A stretch of DNA of 64,000 nt from Biomphalaria glabrata. Lineage: Eukaryota; Mollusca; Gastropoda; Planorbidae. The DNA lies in contig NC_074725.1 of NCBI RefSeq assembly GCF_947242115.1, positions 9,958,011-10,022,010 on the forward strand, in the 5' to 3' direction. Positions 1 to 11,568 of this stretch are shown piece after piece. The position numbers and the translations under genes were made by a program. Below the pieces are notes generated by a model. That model did no database searches. It was given only the letters and a program-made list of their open reading frames with translations, and had not been told where the DNA came from. Numbering within the stretch: position 1 is the stretch's first letter; each line of letters begins with the position of its first letter.

Positions 1-125
1 TTAATTTTGTTTGATATCGAAAAGTGGAAAATAAAACTTACAACATTGATAGATATGACTGTGAATGTGGAGTTGTTCCCCTTAGATAAGCTTTGCTTGT
101 TTTAGTTAAATCAATGGGTTAAATC
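1..125. repeat. Right end of a MITE with ACAAAGCTTAT termini
   Basis: The stretch carries the GTTTGATATCGA block and an ATAAGCTTTG end that recur at 39371-39468 and, inverted, at 3085-3215. Fuller copies start ACAAAGCTTATA and end TATAAGCTTTGT, so I read the family as a short non-autonomous DNA transposon with inverted ends. Confidence 0.5.
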
Positions 126-620
126 AATACGACTAAAAAAAAACAACAAGCGAAGGATTCTGTTGAGTTCTCCTAAAATGGGAAGTGTTCCGTTCAAGAA
201 AAACGTTTGGGAAACACTTTGCTTTACTGAATACAAAGAAACACTTTGAGCTGAGTACGGGAATACCCATTGAAACCGCTTTCAGAATGTTTAAATTTAA
301 CATTAAGATACATATTCAAACACTATAACAATCAAACCGGAATTGTCACTGTGTGGCTAATTCATATTTTGTCCCAAAGATAAACACAAACAGTTTGATT
401 ACTGTGAAAATCAATAGACGTAGGCATACCATGGGATACAAATTACATACATATTACATATCTACATACATGCATGCAGGCAACTAAACAGTATTTGTAC
501 AGTACAGTCAGATGACTCGTCAAAGACTCTACTGTAGTGCTACTTGCAATGGAGACGAGACTAAACGTTGTGGAGATGTCGAGGTGCTTCGTTTGCGTTG
601 AGGTTTTTAAAATCATTTTT
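126..620. other. Region left of the STEAP exons, no gene seen
   Basis: AT-rich sequence. Around 183-245 there are pieces resembling hAT-type MITE ends (GTTTGGGAAACACT), like the better copy at 9620-9810. No exon was recognised; remaining STEAP exons are probably outside the window, below position 1. Confidence 0.4.
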
Positions 621-800
621 ACAAAGCTTATATCACCCTGTCTGTCTGTCTGTCTGTCTGTCTCGCACACCCATTCTCCGATAAAGTCGAAACTTTGCAC
701 ATTTATTCATTGGCAAAGACAAGACATTTAGCGTCCTTGATATTGTTTAGTGAAAATCCATTACGAGGCAAATTTTAACTTTAAAAAAAATATGAAACAC
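621..800 (+). repeat. Left end of the ACAAAGCTTAT MITE family
   Basis: It begins ACAAAGCTTATATCA, followed by a (GTCT)n run and the block 'cacccattctc' shared with copies at 35346 and 38992. It is truncated on the right. Confidence 0.5.
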
Positions 801-871
801 TGTTTTTGAAAAAAAAATGTAATCAAATCTAATGTTGATAGAATCACTGTAGTAGGAAGTAGTCTACTCAC

Positions 872-1023
872 CTAACAAAGTTATGGCCGTCATGCATAAT
901 GGTTTGTTGGCCACCCTAAGAAAGACCTGCTCCCATGTGAAGTTGACCTTCCTTATAAAGTCCACGTAGGCTACAAACAGCCACCACAAAGCGTACACAG
1001 CTGCAGCAGTCACCACAGGCACC
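872..1023 (-). CDS. STEAP coding exon 2 (first transmembrane segment)
   Basis: The acceptor is CTTCCACAG and the donor GTTAG|GTGAG. It encodes VPVVTAAAVYALWWLFVAYV, a hydrophobic helix, then a charged stretch and CMTAITLLG. It enters in phase 2 and leaves in phase 1. Too short to be recognised as an ORF by length; found by frame continuity with exon 1. Confidence 0.85.
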
Positions 1024-2995
1024 CTGTGGAAGTATTGTTTAGCGCAGGATTTATAAGAAGTTCATTTTAAAAAAGTATGTAAGAATCGTCTGCTATGGGC
1101 AGTTGGTAGTTTTAGAAATGTCCAACTCACGTCTGACGTACGGTAACCCTAACTTTCACAGTTTCCACTATTCCACTAAAAACCTGACCAAAAGGTAAAT
1201 TTTGTGACTAATTACTTTCATATCTTGAAGTAGATTCGTAGAGTGTCATAAGCATTTATCGCATCTCAGAGTCAGAGAAGAAGGATTAGGGAAATACTTG
1301 ACTAAAAGCTTGTGCTTAATTTTTTAAATAAATACTAGTAAAGATAACAGCTGTCAATTTATATTTAATAGTCATTTTTGTCGAAAACAATACACTTAAT
1401 TAAGATAATACTGGCAATAAAAATAATGGCAATGTCTTTTATTTCGAAGATTAAGGATGAGTGCCGTGTTTCACATTGATACGCAAACCCAGTTGCGGCC
1501 TACATATTTTTTCCGCATGTGTTCAGACAAGCCACCGGGGGTCTAGATAAGTTTTCTTTACACCTTGGCGCCTGTCCTCTAGAGACTTTCCTCTGGATCT
1601 CAAACGTGTGTCCCGCGGACTTAGCGTGAGGTATCCAGCCATCTGCTGCCAGCTGCTTTCTTCTAGCCAGTGAGAGCAAAATGGCGCCTGAGTTGATCTT
1701 TATAGTGCTTACTGGTATAATGTCTGTTACAATCGCTTTTTTACATGAGGTCCTACCCAGCGCAACTGTAACGCTTCTATAGTGTCCACAACTGTCCAAA
1801 TAACCTTATTCGCCATCTTTCATTCACAACAAACATTAGAAAGACAATAAGATTCAGATGTAGAAAATCGCGATCTAGTTTCAGAGACAGCTTTTGGGGA
1901 TGGATAGTGGGGGAAAAAAAAGGAGAAGGGTTAATGTTTTAATGTTGCAGTTTATGAACAAGTAAAATTATAAGGTAAACGAGAGGACCATGTTACATGC
2001 ATGAGATATTATGTGCGTTTTATAACAATAATAAGTCATAAAAGTTGACTACAGTTTTCGAGGCAAACAAGACTGTATTGGACAATTTTAATCTTGTCTT
2101 CCTCTATACATGACACTAGCCCAGAGCGCAGTGTACTTCTAAAACCGATTCTGATAACATTTTTTATGTTTGATAATTGCAATGAAAACGTGTAAAGTGA
2201 TACATGAAGTTACCTTCATCAATTTTGAATCAGTTAAAAACAATCTCATCTTATATAATCTTATTTTTTAAAAGTATTATCTTATATAATCTTATATTCA
2301 AAAAGTCTCATCTTATATAATCCTATTTTTTTTTAAAGTCTCATCTTATATAATCTTATATTCAAAAAGTCTCTTCTTATATAATCTTATTTAATCAAGA
2401 CGAAGACTTACTTCCATTTAGCAAACATTCTTGTGGAATTGAGTTCAATAGAACCCGAGTTCGACAACATGCCGGCGTCGTATGGACGAAAGCCTGCCTC
2501 ATTGCCTAAGTCTATTATTGCCTGCCGAGCTAAGGAGTGATTGCTTGCCACAGGGACGACTCGTGAATTCTGCACAGAGTTCCCTTCCATGACGTAAGCG
2601 GAAACAACGTTGAAAGCCTTGACGACGATCGCATCCGGAAGCAACGACTGTAAAAATTCCGCATTCGAATTTTTTACATAGAAGTCCTTGACCCTGTTGG
2701 AGACGTCGACCACGATTTTCCGTGAGAGAGCTGCTTTGTACTTCTCGGCGAAGTGTTGGAAGTGCACGACGCTGATGCACAAGAACACAACTTCGTTAGC
2801 GCGGATGGCGCTTTTGGTGGAGGTGATGAGAGTCTGCGAGAACAGCGGATCTAGAGGCGAGATCTTGTGAGAGTTGGGATTTAAACACCCGAAGGTTACG
2901 GAATAACCAAAGCTGAGGAGTCTCTTTGCAAGAGCACGCCCAAAGTCTCCCATTCCAATGATGGTCACAGTTTTACTTTTGTTGACAAAGTCCAT
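872..2995 (-). CDS. STEAP-family metalloreductase, 5' part (two coding exons)
   Basis: STEAP proteins are membrane ferric/cupric reductases: a cytosolic NADPH/F420-type oxidoreductase domain passes electrons to a haem-bearing six-helix membrane domain. Residues 10-26 hold the Rossmann dinucleotide loop with G14, G16 and G19 in IIGMGDFG. Downstream segments VDVSN, SNAEFLQ and VVKAFN match the family's conserved run. Exons: 2412-2995 (584 nt, ends phase 2 at GTAAGT) and 872-1023 (152 nt), which join in frame as W-K-VPVV, the start of the first membrane helix in STEAPs. The family is roughly 450-490 aa; about 245 aa are here, so the haem-binding core lies off the left edge. The ATG at 2995 is chosen because the Rossmann strand starts seven residues later; an acceptor-like AACAG lies 3 nt upstream of it, implying a non-coding first exon. 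Which STEAP paralogue is not decidable. Confidence 0.9.
1385..1810. repeat. Interspersed repeat in STEAP intron
   Basis: The motif GATTAAGGATGAGTGC followed by GTGTTTCACA and CCCAGTTGC recurs at 45390-45470 and 45660-45840, so this is a dispersed repeat. The 99-codon minus-strand reading frame across it is not a gene. The family type is not clear. Confidence 0.6.
2240..2398. repeat. Short tandem array with ATCTTATATAATC core
   Basis: Four to five imperfect units of about 36-40 bp share ATCTTATATAATC and a TTCAAAAAGTCTC spacer. It lies in the STEAP intron just after the exon 1 donor. Confidence 0.75.
2412..2995 (-). CDS. STEAP coding exon 1 (NADPH oxidoreductase domain)
   Basis: It encodes 194 residues plus two bases. 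The donor is AA|GTAAGT on the minus strand; the apparent stop TAA just after AAG is inside this donor and is not used. Confidence 0.88.
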
Positions 2996-3084
2996 TTCTG
3001 TTGAACATTAATAATACGTTAAAAAAAACAACATATTGTGTCAGTCTAAAAGAACAAGCAATATATTTTTAAGATATTTTTTTT

Positions 3085-3215
3085 TTAAACAAAGCTTAAC
3101 TAAGGTGAAAAACTCCGCACTTAAAACTATATCTGTCAACAAGGTAGAAGTTGTTTTCCTTATTCGATATCAAACAAACATATCATTAATTACCAATAAT
3201 TAATTGACTAATTGG
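3085..3215 (-). repeat. ACAAAGCTTAT MITE fragment, inverted
   Basis: Inverted copy of the tail of the family (ACAAAGCTTA, then TTCGATATCAAACAAA and an AATTAATTGACTAATTGG block). It sits upstream of the STEAP start codon, in the presumed 5' intron. Confidence 0.5.
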
Positions 3216-3714
3216 TTAATTTTTAAAAATTGATTCATGTTTGGTATAATAAATAATTGTTTGAAGCTTCAACTTGATCCGAGAATGGGTGTTGGAGCAA
3301 TAATTATTGGGCCAAACCAAACCTAGAGCAACCAACCGTGACCTTCGTGATTGAGGCGGCCTTGGACGAATCACACACTTCATATTCCTGGTACGTAGCC
3401 GCATCAAACCGATGGAGGTCTCCTTGTGAAACTGCCAAGCGGTTGGTTTGGACAGAGCTATCGGATCTTTGCTTAGTTTCCCACCCCAATGAATACATCA
3501 GATAAAGAGGACAGGCTGAATATGTTGCATCTCTGATGTTTTTTAAATGCAAAGCTTGTGAACGTTCATGTGTATTAAGTACAGGCCTCTTCCATGGGAT
3601 GTTGCAAGGGGAAACCTCGAGACGTAAAATACACCTATGTGTTATTGTACATTGTACTATATACCCCAAATTTAATATAGGACTATTATAGTCATTATTA
3701 TGGAAGCAAGTATG

Positions 3715-3880
3715 AATATATTAGTAGCCTATACGGGCACGGAATGGGTTGCCTGAATCAGCCAGGAAAACCAATGACAGAGTCTCTAAAATTAACATGG
3801 ACGACTAGGTTAACACGCACACACATAATTATCTTCTGTTTTGAAGGAACGTCTGCATATTATAGGATAAGATAAGCACA

Positions 3881-3931
<51 letters not shown>

Positions 3932-4055
3932 CAATATATATAATTGTCATTGGTTAACATGCATGACTGAATGCATGACGCGTAGGAGGTAATCATCTTC
4001 TCTTTTGAAGTAACGTCTGTATTATATAAGATAAGATAAGATAAGATAATGGTGT
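3715..4055 (+). mobile_element. Two 3' ends of LINE family A
   Basis: Bases 3730-3870 match the last coding part and 3' UTR of the LINE at 57207-59012 (GGAATGGGTTGCCTGA, then AACGTCTGCATATTATAGGA). Bases 3960-4055 match the very 3' end again (CATGACGCGTAGGA, GTAACGTCTGTATTATATAA) with a (GATAA)n tail. Both are heavily 5'-truncated. A (TA)n run lies between them. Confidence 0.7.
3886..3927. repeat. (TA)n microsatellite
   Basis: About 20 uninterrupted TA units between the two LINE-A tails. Confidence 0.9.
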
Positions 4056-4178
4056 GTAAAAATATTTAACGTGTTTACAAGGATCCATGCTCAAAGCTAA
4101 AGTGCTGAACTGTTGTTGTTTTTTCAAAGCGTTAAACTCATCAATTTTATAATGGTAGCTACAAACTGATATACTCAC

Positions 4179-4242
4179 CTTTACTTTATAGTCTGTTGGA
4201 AACCAGAGGAAACTTGATTTTTTCCCCTCTTGATATTTTATA
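4179..4242 (-). promoter_or_regulatory. Candidate STEAP core promoter and 5' UTR exon
   Basis: On the minus strand a TATAAAA box (4236-4242) lies about 57 bp upstream of a strong donor AAAG|GTGAGT at 4179. A transcript starting near 4205-4212 would give a roughly 30-nt non-coding exon that could splice to the acceptor just before the STEAP ATG. This is inference from motif spacing only. Confidence 0.35.
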
Positions 4243-4924
4243 GCAACATCGCAAATGGCTTATTGATATTTAACTTTGTGTTTTTGATTCGTTTATTTGT
4301 TTTCCGGTAAACACTGAACCAATAACAAATGCAGAACACTAAAAGGTGAGTATAAATAGTTTGTCCTTGCTTCATGTATTCCTATTCTATTTGATACCAG
4401 TAGTGTCATTCTAGACTTCAAGATGTAAGTCAGACTTGTAAATAGTCCTAGTCCTGAAACTAAGGCGGAGTGTCGATGGACGCCTTATCGCCTTATTAGG
4501 GCATTTCTACCGCATTCTACACAACGACTCTCAAACATTGCCCTACGCGGGGGCCCTACGCCAAAACTCAGATTCGTGGTTAATGTGATAGTGTTGTTTG
4601 TGGGGTATATGTTTATGGTCATGATTTCTGATAACAAAATGTTATTGGGGTAACTTGTAAGAATATACGTTAACATTGGCTTTGAAGCTTTGGTCCAATT
4701 GTTTGGTGATCTATATTGTGTAGATGTGGACTTGTGCTTCAAAACACACATAGTATTTTGGGGGAAGTGCGTTGGATTCTGGCTCCAAACAGCTAGCCCA
4801 ACTAACCCTTGTAGGTATTGGTTTTATCTTTTACACCCAGCTCGAATAAATCTTGAAACACACAAACATAGGCATACTCTCCATAACTATAGTTCGTCCA
4901 TAGTGGTTCGATGATGATCACTTT

Positions 4925-5080
4925 GTCATCCAGGGGGCTGAGGGCTTTGCACTTGGGTTTTATGCCTCCTCATGTGGCTGGTGAGACCTATGTGAGCCCG
5001 GAATGTTCGGCTCCACACTGGGCAGGTTATTCCAGCTTGAGCTAGTGTCTCCATAACACACACACACATTAAATTACGAA
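4925..5080 (-). mobile_element. LINE 3' tail with C2H2-like finger
   Basis: The minus strand encodes QAGITCPVWSRTFRAHIGL followed by TSHMRRH, the zinc-finger-like end seen on many invertebrate RTE-like LINE proteins. Only the tail is present. Confidence 0.55.
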
Positions 5081-5084
5081 ACTT

Positions 5085-6340
5085 TCTTTCGCCCTGACAG
5101 ATATTTACGCAATCGGTCTCTTTCTTTCTGTAACTTGGTAGATTTAGATCTATAAAATACAAAGTACTTTTTTCTTTGAACACTTACTAATTGTAACCTA
5201 ATGATGAACAACATTAAAAGATCATAATGTGAGATCCTCTGAAAATGTAAAGATCTGTTAACACTGATAATTACAGCTAGAGAAAAGAGGGTACGGTTTA
5301 GTAGATGGTTTTAGCCACATGGCGATGTCGTCTTTTGATACTTGTGATAACAAATATCTCCCATAGTCACTGTGGCCCAGACTTTCAACAAATCGTACGG
5401 CAATGTCAGCGTGTCCCACTAAAATCTAAGACCGGCCGAGTGAGCCTGTGAAAAGTGATAGCATTGACCTATTATCTGTACTGGCCTGCGAGGTATAAAG
5501 ATCTTGCTTATCTTGCTTCACTCTCCGCCGAGAGAACGAGCTCTGAGCCTCAGAAAACAAACTCCCCAGCATTTAGAAAGTACAATACCCAAATTTACCT
5601 AGACTATCAGATTTATTTTCATTTCGTTTTATTGATAACTAAAATTATATAACCAAAGAGCTGTGTTCTTCATTCATGGATTGGGGAGCGTATATATAGT
5701 GTTGTAAAGTTGTAACCCTGCCTAGCATCAGTGCTTGTGTTGCGTACGAGCGCACTATTGAACAATAAGAAGAAGACGCTGTATTAGTAGAAAGAACAGT
5801 GTATCAAGTGATTGGGGAAAATCTTAATAGTAGGGAACTAAGGAGCCATCCTTTGTGCTGGATGAAGACTGTAATAGGGACCTGGAGCAAAGCGGGGAAG
5901 GCTGTCGTTGGTCCGTATTCAGGTTTGGTGGAGAGAGGATTGGTAGAATTAGTAACAAGACTCTTTGAATGTAGAAGGCTGTTATGTGTTTGTCCTGTTG
6001 AATAAACACGCGTATTTATTTATTGTAGAACTTCGTTGAGCTGACTGCCTTAGATTTACAACAATAGGATATATTTTTAAAATCGTTGTTGTTATTCCTA
6101 CTTCCCCGTATTAGCCATTCCTAAATTTTTAAAAATTGCGTAATTAGGTCAACTTCACACGGAGGTGTGTGTGGAGATCATCTGTTCCTCCTTACACATG
6201 TACACAATACCTCTACTCTTTCCCCGCAGAAGCATTATCCTCACTCTGACTCCATGAACAATACTCTCCCCCCTCCCCCAATACTCTCACTCCTTTCCCC
6301 ACCAACATTAAGCACACATTTCCGGTCATCTCTTTAATCT
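5085..6340. other. Intergenic, no gene recognised
   Basis: Unique-looking AT-rich sequence with C/T-rich stretches near 6180-6320. The short open frames at 5455-5652 and 5799-6005 show no recognisable domain. Confidence 0.4.
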
Positions 6341-6349
6341 GTCCATTGA

Positions 6350-6800
6350 CTTTTGTCGTAGGGCTGGTATGACAGTTCTTGTAACCTAATCCCTCAGCTT
6401 TTCCCGTGCAGCAGACGTTCTTTACAGGATATCAAGAGAAAGACCTGTCCCTTCTTTTACGTTGTCTTTGAATGACCCTTTCTTTGGACGACCCTTTCTT
6501 CGTTCTTCCCGCCACTGTACCTTGAAGAATGACTTTTGATAGTGAGTCATGTCTTACAATATTACCGAATCAGCTCAGCTTTTATCTCTTCATAGTGTAG
6601 AGAAATGTGTGTCTTTTTGCCAGCCAGAGTGTTGATAAACTCATTTGTCTTCTTTTCCTGGTGTCTGATGCCCAGCATTTTTTTTTGTGTAACATTTACT
6701 CTCAAAGGCTTGGTTTATTCTTTCAACCTCAGCGTTCAGTGTCTACCTTTCACAACCATTCCCGGTCAGCTACATGTAATTACCAAACAATGATCCTATT
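6350..6800 (-). mobile_element. LINE reverse-transcriptase C-terminal fragment
   Basis: The minus strand, with frame breaks, reads HDSLSKVILQGTVAGR, then a KGRPKK basic motif and VKEGTGLSLDIL. This is the conserved tail of a jockey/CR1-type LINE protein, the same family as 48235-48560. Confidence 0.55.
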
Positions 6801-7440
6801 CCACTGAGAAAGTTGGAACTTTCTGGATAGTACCCCACTTCTCACCCCCCCCCCACTTCTCCCCCTTTCCCTTTTTATGCTGCTTAAATAAGCGAAGACT
6901 GAGTCACTCTTGGCGGAATCCCACCCTCCCCCAACCCGTATTTCCGCCTTATGAACATTTTAATTTTTTTCACCTGTTTTAACATTTTATATTTGTCATT
7001 CTTTGACCATGGACGTTTTTAACGGGGCCACAATTTTATATTGTAAAGGAAGGTCAAAGAAATAACTAGTATGAACCGCCCGCCAATTTCATTTTCTTAT
7101 GACTGCACGAATTCGAATAGTTCTATTACTTTCATAACACCTTTGAATCTTGGTCTACTGATCTCATAGCCAATGACTGAAAAAAAAAAAAAGGTGAGAC
7201 ATTTTTGTCCTCCCCATTTCCCCCCCTATCATTTTTAGGTTTCATTTCTAGCAATCTTCTTCAGGTTCTGAACACAACAATGATCCTGGCTACCATCCTG
7301 TTCTATTGTCTTACTTTCCTTTCTACTGTTGTATATCATTTATATTTTCAGAAACTACAGCTACAGTACCTTGTCATGAGCTATCCAGCTTTGAATTAAG
7401 TTTTCACGCACACACCACTGCTTCACCTTCATAAGCCCAA
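6801..7440. other. Intergenic, no gene recognised
   Basis: C-rich and pyrimidine-rich low-complexity stretches (for example 6844-6880, 7210-7230) in AT-rich sequence; nothing else seen. Confidence 0.4.
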
Positions 7441-10400
7441 TTCATAAATGTTAAGACATTACAATTTTTAATTTAAGAAATTTTACCCCAAACAAACAAA
7501 CAACAGCAAAACAAAGACAACACAATGTGGCCATGATTTCATTATGTTTACTTCAACACAGATAACGCCACTAGATGTGCTCAATGCATAGGCATTTTTT
7601 TGTTTTGCTTGAATGCTTTGTACATCTACACCCACTCCATGTTAAAGAGTTTGTGTACTGAATTATGTAATGGTATGTGCAGAAACAACAGACATAATAC
7701 ATGCATCACCAGTAGTTCTCACAAGATAAGTCTTCAGACCATATGGACATATTTACAGTCATTTACATACAGAGAAAACAAAAATATTTATATATCAATA
7801 TGTATATATATACAATGTAGATAGCTGTTGACTGCAGCACTGAACTATAACAACTCCCATAAGCTTGAGATCAATCAAGCTTTCCATTAACATCTGGTAG
7901 CCATTAACTGGATACCTTAGCATGTCCGTAAGAACATATACAAACAAAATGATAATTTATAAAGTGTATTGGTCAGAACAATGATACTATGATACCAATG
8001 TAGGAAATTAACAAATGGTCTAATTTCTGTAAATTTACATTCTAATCCATGCTTACTCAAAAACTGATTTAGACCAAAGTGAATAATCAATTTCTCCTCA
8101 TCAAAAAAAGCATGTAAAATAAAAAAAAATATAGTTAAAAAAAACTATACATATTTAAAAATGTCTTGAGTTTAAAAAAAAAACACAAAAAAAAAAACAA
8201 GAACAAAACAAAAAAGTTGCTTAAAATAAAAATTCCAAGCCACTTTATGACTATTGAAGAGGTCACCACAATTGATGAATGAACTTCATCTCATGTCCTT
8301 GACTAGAATTAAGTACTGACCATTCATGACATAAAACATTTATCAAAACAAACCATGCTAATGCCCTGCTATTGAGGCTACAACTACCCTCTTGTTTTCT
8401 TGACCACAGTAATGTAGTTAAACTTGTTTGTCAGTTTATTTAATAGCCACTTGTAACGTTTTTTAAAACCCTATGTTCCAACTGTTGCTCATTAAATATT
8501 TGATAAATAAATCAAGCTTTAGGCAGACCAGTATACAGAGAAAATAAGTTAGAAAAGACCAGCTTTACCCTTAAATGCAGAGGCCATACACAAATTAGGA
8601 ATACTGTTTGAACTAAGACAAGATTTTGAAATACTACATAAGGAATTACTAATAACTTCCCACCCTGTGACACAATAGCTAGATAGTAGAGAGAAATGTA
8701 TCATCAGCCTAATATCCTAAAGGTTTAGATGACATAATATCATGACTAAATAAGATAAGAACAGTGAAGTGACATGAATGACTGCAAGTAAAATCCTTTC
8801 ACCACCCCAGGATACATTATAAATGCATGTTTCACATCCAGAGCACACTATCATTGTGTCAGGAAATATCACACTTTACAAGCTAAAATGAAGGATTACC
8901 TTTAAAACAACATGATGCTATATGACACAAACTTCATGTACTGGCACACAAACTACAATACATTGACCTAAGTAAATCAAAGACACGTATAAATGACTTT
9001 GAAATACACAAGAAATCCCTAAGCACTCTATAAGTAGATATATATTTATACATGTATGGATAACTATCTGGGATACATGTAGAATGAATGTTGTAGTGAT
9101 GCAGTCAACATATACTGATTTAGAATATAGGTAGAAACAACAATTAAAAAAAAGAACTTACTTGAAATTATACAAGACTACACTATATTTATATTCTTAA
9201 AAATATCTATTGGATGCATAATTTATCAACATCAATTTGGGATGAGTGTGAACACAGACGGCTGTATTTATATTGTACAGTGCAACACCACAACAAAGAA
9301 GGCATTCATAAAGTAAGCTTCTGACATTCATGTCTTTAAGTCCTTTAAAACCAAAATTGTTTACCATAAAGAGTGTGATTAGTGAGGTTCAACTCAAGGA
9401 CTTCCAAGGATGGACTTGTAAGTCAATAGTTGGTCTCTTCTGGCGTATACATCAGTTCATTTTTTTTACTGTTTTCATAAATAGTCCGACTAGCTATTAA
9501 TCCAATTTTAAAGGGTTTACAGTCATATCAAGTCTTGTTTCCATTATTAATAGAATAAATTAAAACATTATTAAATAGAACATCACATTGTATTACATCC
9601 TGATACAGATGCCATAAAACAGTGTTTCCCAAACTTCCTTAATGGAATACTTAGCCATTCTGGGTATTTAGCTGAACACTTTTACTAATTTTTTTAGAGA
9701 AGTTAATTCACGTGGTGTCCTACCCGCTAATTATTCCAGTAGTTCATGGAAAATTTATTCAGGCCTTGTAGAACACAAGGGTTCCGCAGAACACAGTTTG
9801 GGAAACACTGTCATAAATTATCCAAATTTGAGACTTATTGATGAGAACTATTCAGTTAAAGATTGTATAACATATTAAAAAAATGATTAAGAATCATAAT
9901 AACAACTATCCTAAAGCTACTATTAGCCCATCCAGTGTTAAGCTGTAAGATACTTGCCAATTCTTATAATAATCACTCATTACTTAGGAAGTACTACAGA
10001 AGTTGATATCCACCAATGTAATTTAACTCAAACATGTCCAAACAGAGCACAATTTTAACAGAAAATAATTCTTGCAGTTTGAAGTTAAACACACATCTAC
10101 CCTATTGCCTTTAAGTAGGACATTGCTAAGCTTGATGTGCTTTTGTCAAGTCAAAGTAGAAACTTCTATATTAATTACAACTAAGGAATTTCAAGGTCTG
10201 TTTTTTTTTTTTAGTGCAAAACAGATAACAAAATGATAAGTCTTTGTTAGTTTTTATCACAAAGGGAGTACATAGCTTTAAAAGTATCTTTCAACAATAT
10301 GGTTTTGGTTCACAGACCTACAGATTATTATATAATGCATTACTCTAGCACATATTTTTCATCTTTCATAAAAGATGGTTAGTGAATATTTTCTGATGAA

Positions 10401-10708
10401 ATCAGGTTAAATAAGTATTTATCTTTATAACTTATTTAGAAGATGAAAATGGCTAAATATAAAGATTTTTCATTCAATAGTTTGCTTCCAGCGATCACGG
10501 CTTTGAAACACAGGCTACTTTGTACCAACTATTAGGGCTTTGAAGTGAATTTAATATTGTAGGAATAATGGAAGTAATCTTATCTTCTTGACAATATTAT
10601 TACAAAAGATAAATCAATTTCTTTAAACTGAGTGAAGAGGCTAAAAAAAAAGTGTCTTTTCCAGTAGTCTTGGTTGTTTTATGGCTAAATACATTCTAAA
10701 GAAATTAA
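7441..10708 (-). other. Probable distal 3' UTR or downstream region of the PABIR gene
   Basis: About 3.2 kb of AT-rich, mostly unique sequence with no exon and only one recognisable insertion (hAT MITE at 9620-9810), unlike the repeat-laden intergenic DNA elsewhere. No AATAAA was seen on the minus strand between the PABIR stop (14971) and the transposon edge (14791), which suggests the transcript continues. This is inference; transcript data would decide. Confidence 0.3.
9620..9810. mobile_element. hAT-type MITE, 191 bp
   Basis: Perfect 16-bp terminal inverted repeats CAGTGTTTCCCAAACT / AGTTTGGGAAACACTG, typical of hAT. The flanking 8-mers CCATAAAA and TCATAAAT agree at six of eight positions, fitting an aged 8-bp target duplication. 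There is no coding capacity. Confidence 0.85.
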
Positions 10709-11568
10709 GGGGGTAGTCTACCTTCAGAAACTTTTTTTTTATTTACTGTTTTTTTACAATGAAATTATGTTTAAAGTATGACTATAAGTATAGATAGTCA
10801 TTATTACAAGAAAAAAATAAATTTTATTTGCTAAATTTTCCCCACCGGGCTTTTTTGGGTTAAAATGGGCAAAATTAAGACCATTTTGTAATTGATTTTT
10901 TTCTGAAAGTATTATTGTTAGAGTATTCAAATTTTGCATTTTAATACTTAATTATGTGTTTAACATAGTAACAGAAGCTTTTTTGAAAATACTATCAGGC
11001 TTAGGAGTAAATTTTTTTTATTGAAATCCTGTTAATTTTATGCTCTGCGGGTGGTAAATTTGATAAAAAATGCTTCTTTAATTGTTAATATCTCAATTTT
11101 TTGGTATTGTTTTAAAAATCGGCTCTGTTACTATGTAGTATATATATATATTAACACAAATATACAATTACAATACAATAGGACAAGTAGATTTAAAAAA
11201 AAATAGAAAACAAGAATGTGTATGTCATGAAAAAATTTATTTTGAGAAAAATGGGTTTTAAAGTTTATTCTCAAAAGATATGAGACATTTGACTTTTCAC
11301 AACAATGAAATGTATTTTTCTAAGCAAATTAACAATAGGACATAGAAATAAAATGTTAAGAAAACAGAAATTATTACATTTTTAAAGTTTAAAATGCCCC
11401 CCCCCCAACTCCCCCCCCCCCCATATCATAACCAATCCAAAATTTATTTTTTTTAGCAAAAAAAAAAATGCCCAGTAAATAACACAAGGCTATACAATAA
11501 TTTTAACAATAATAAGGATTGACCATTGTTAATAAAATAAAATAGGAAAATCATTTAAATATATATAT

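Noticed and set aside
1500-1799. 99-codon minus-strand frame
   Set aside because: It lies wholly within a dispersed repeat that recurs at 45.4-45.8 kb and shows no domain.
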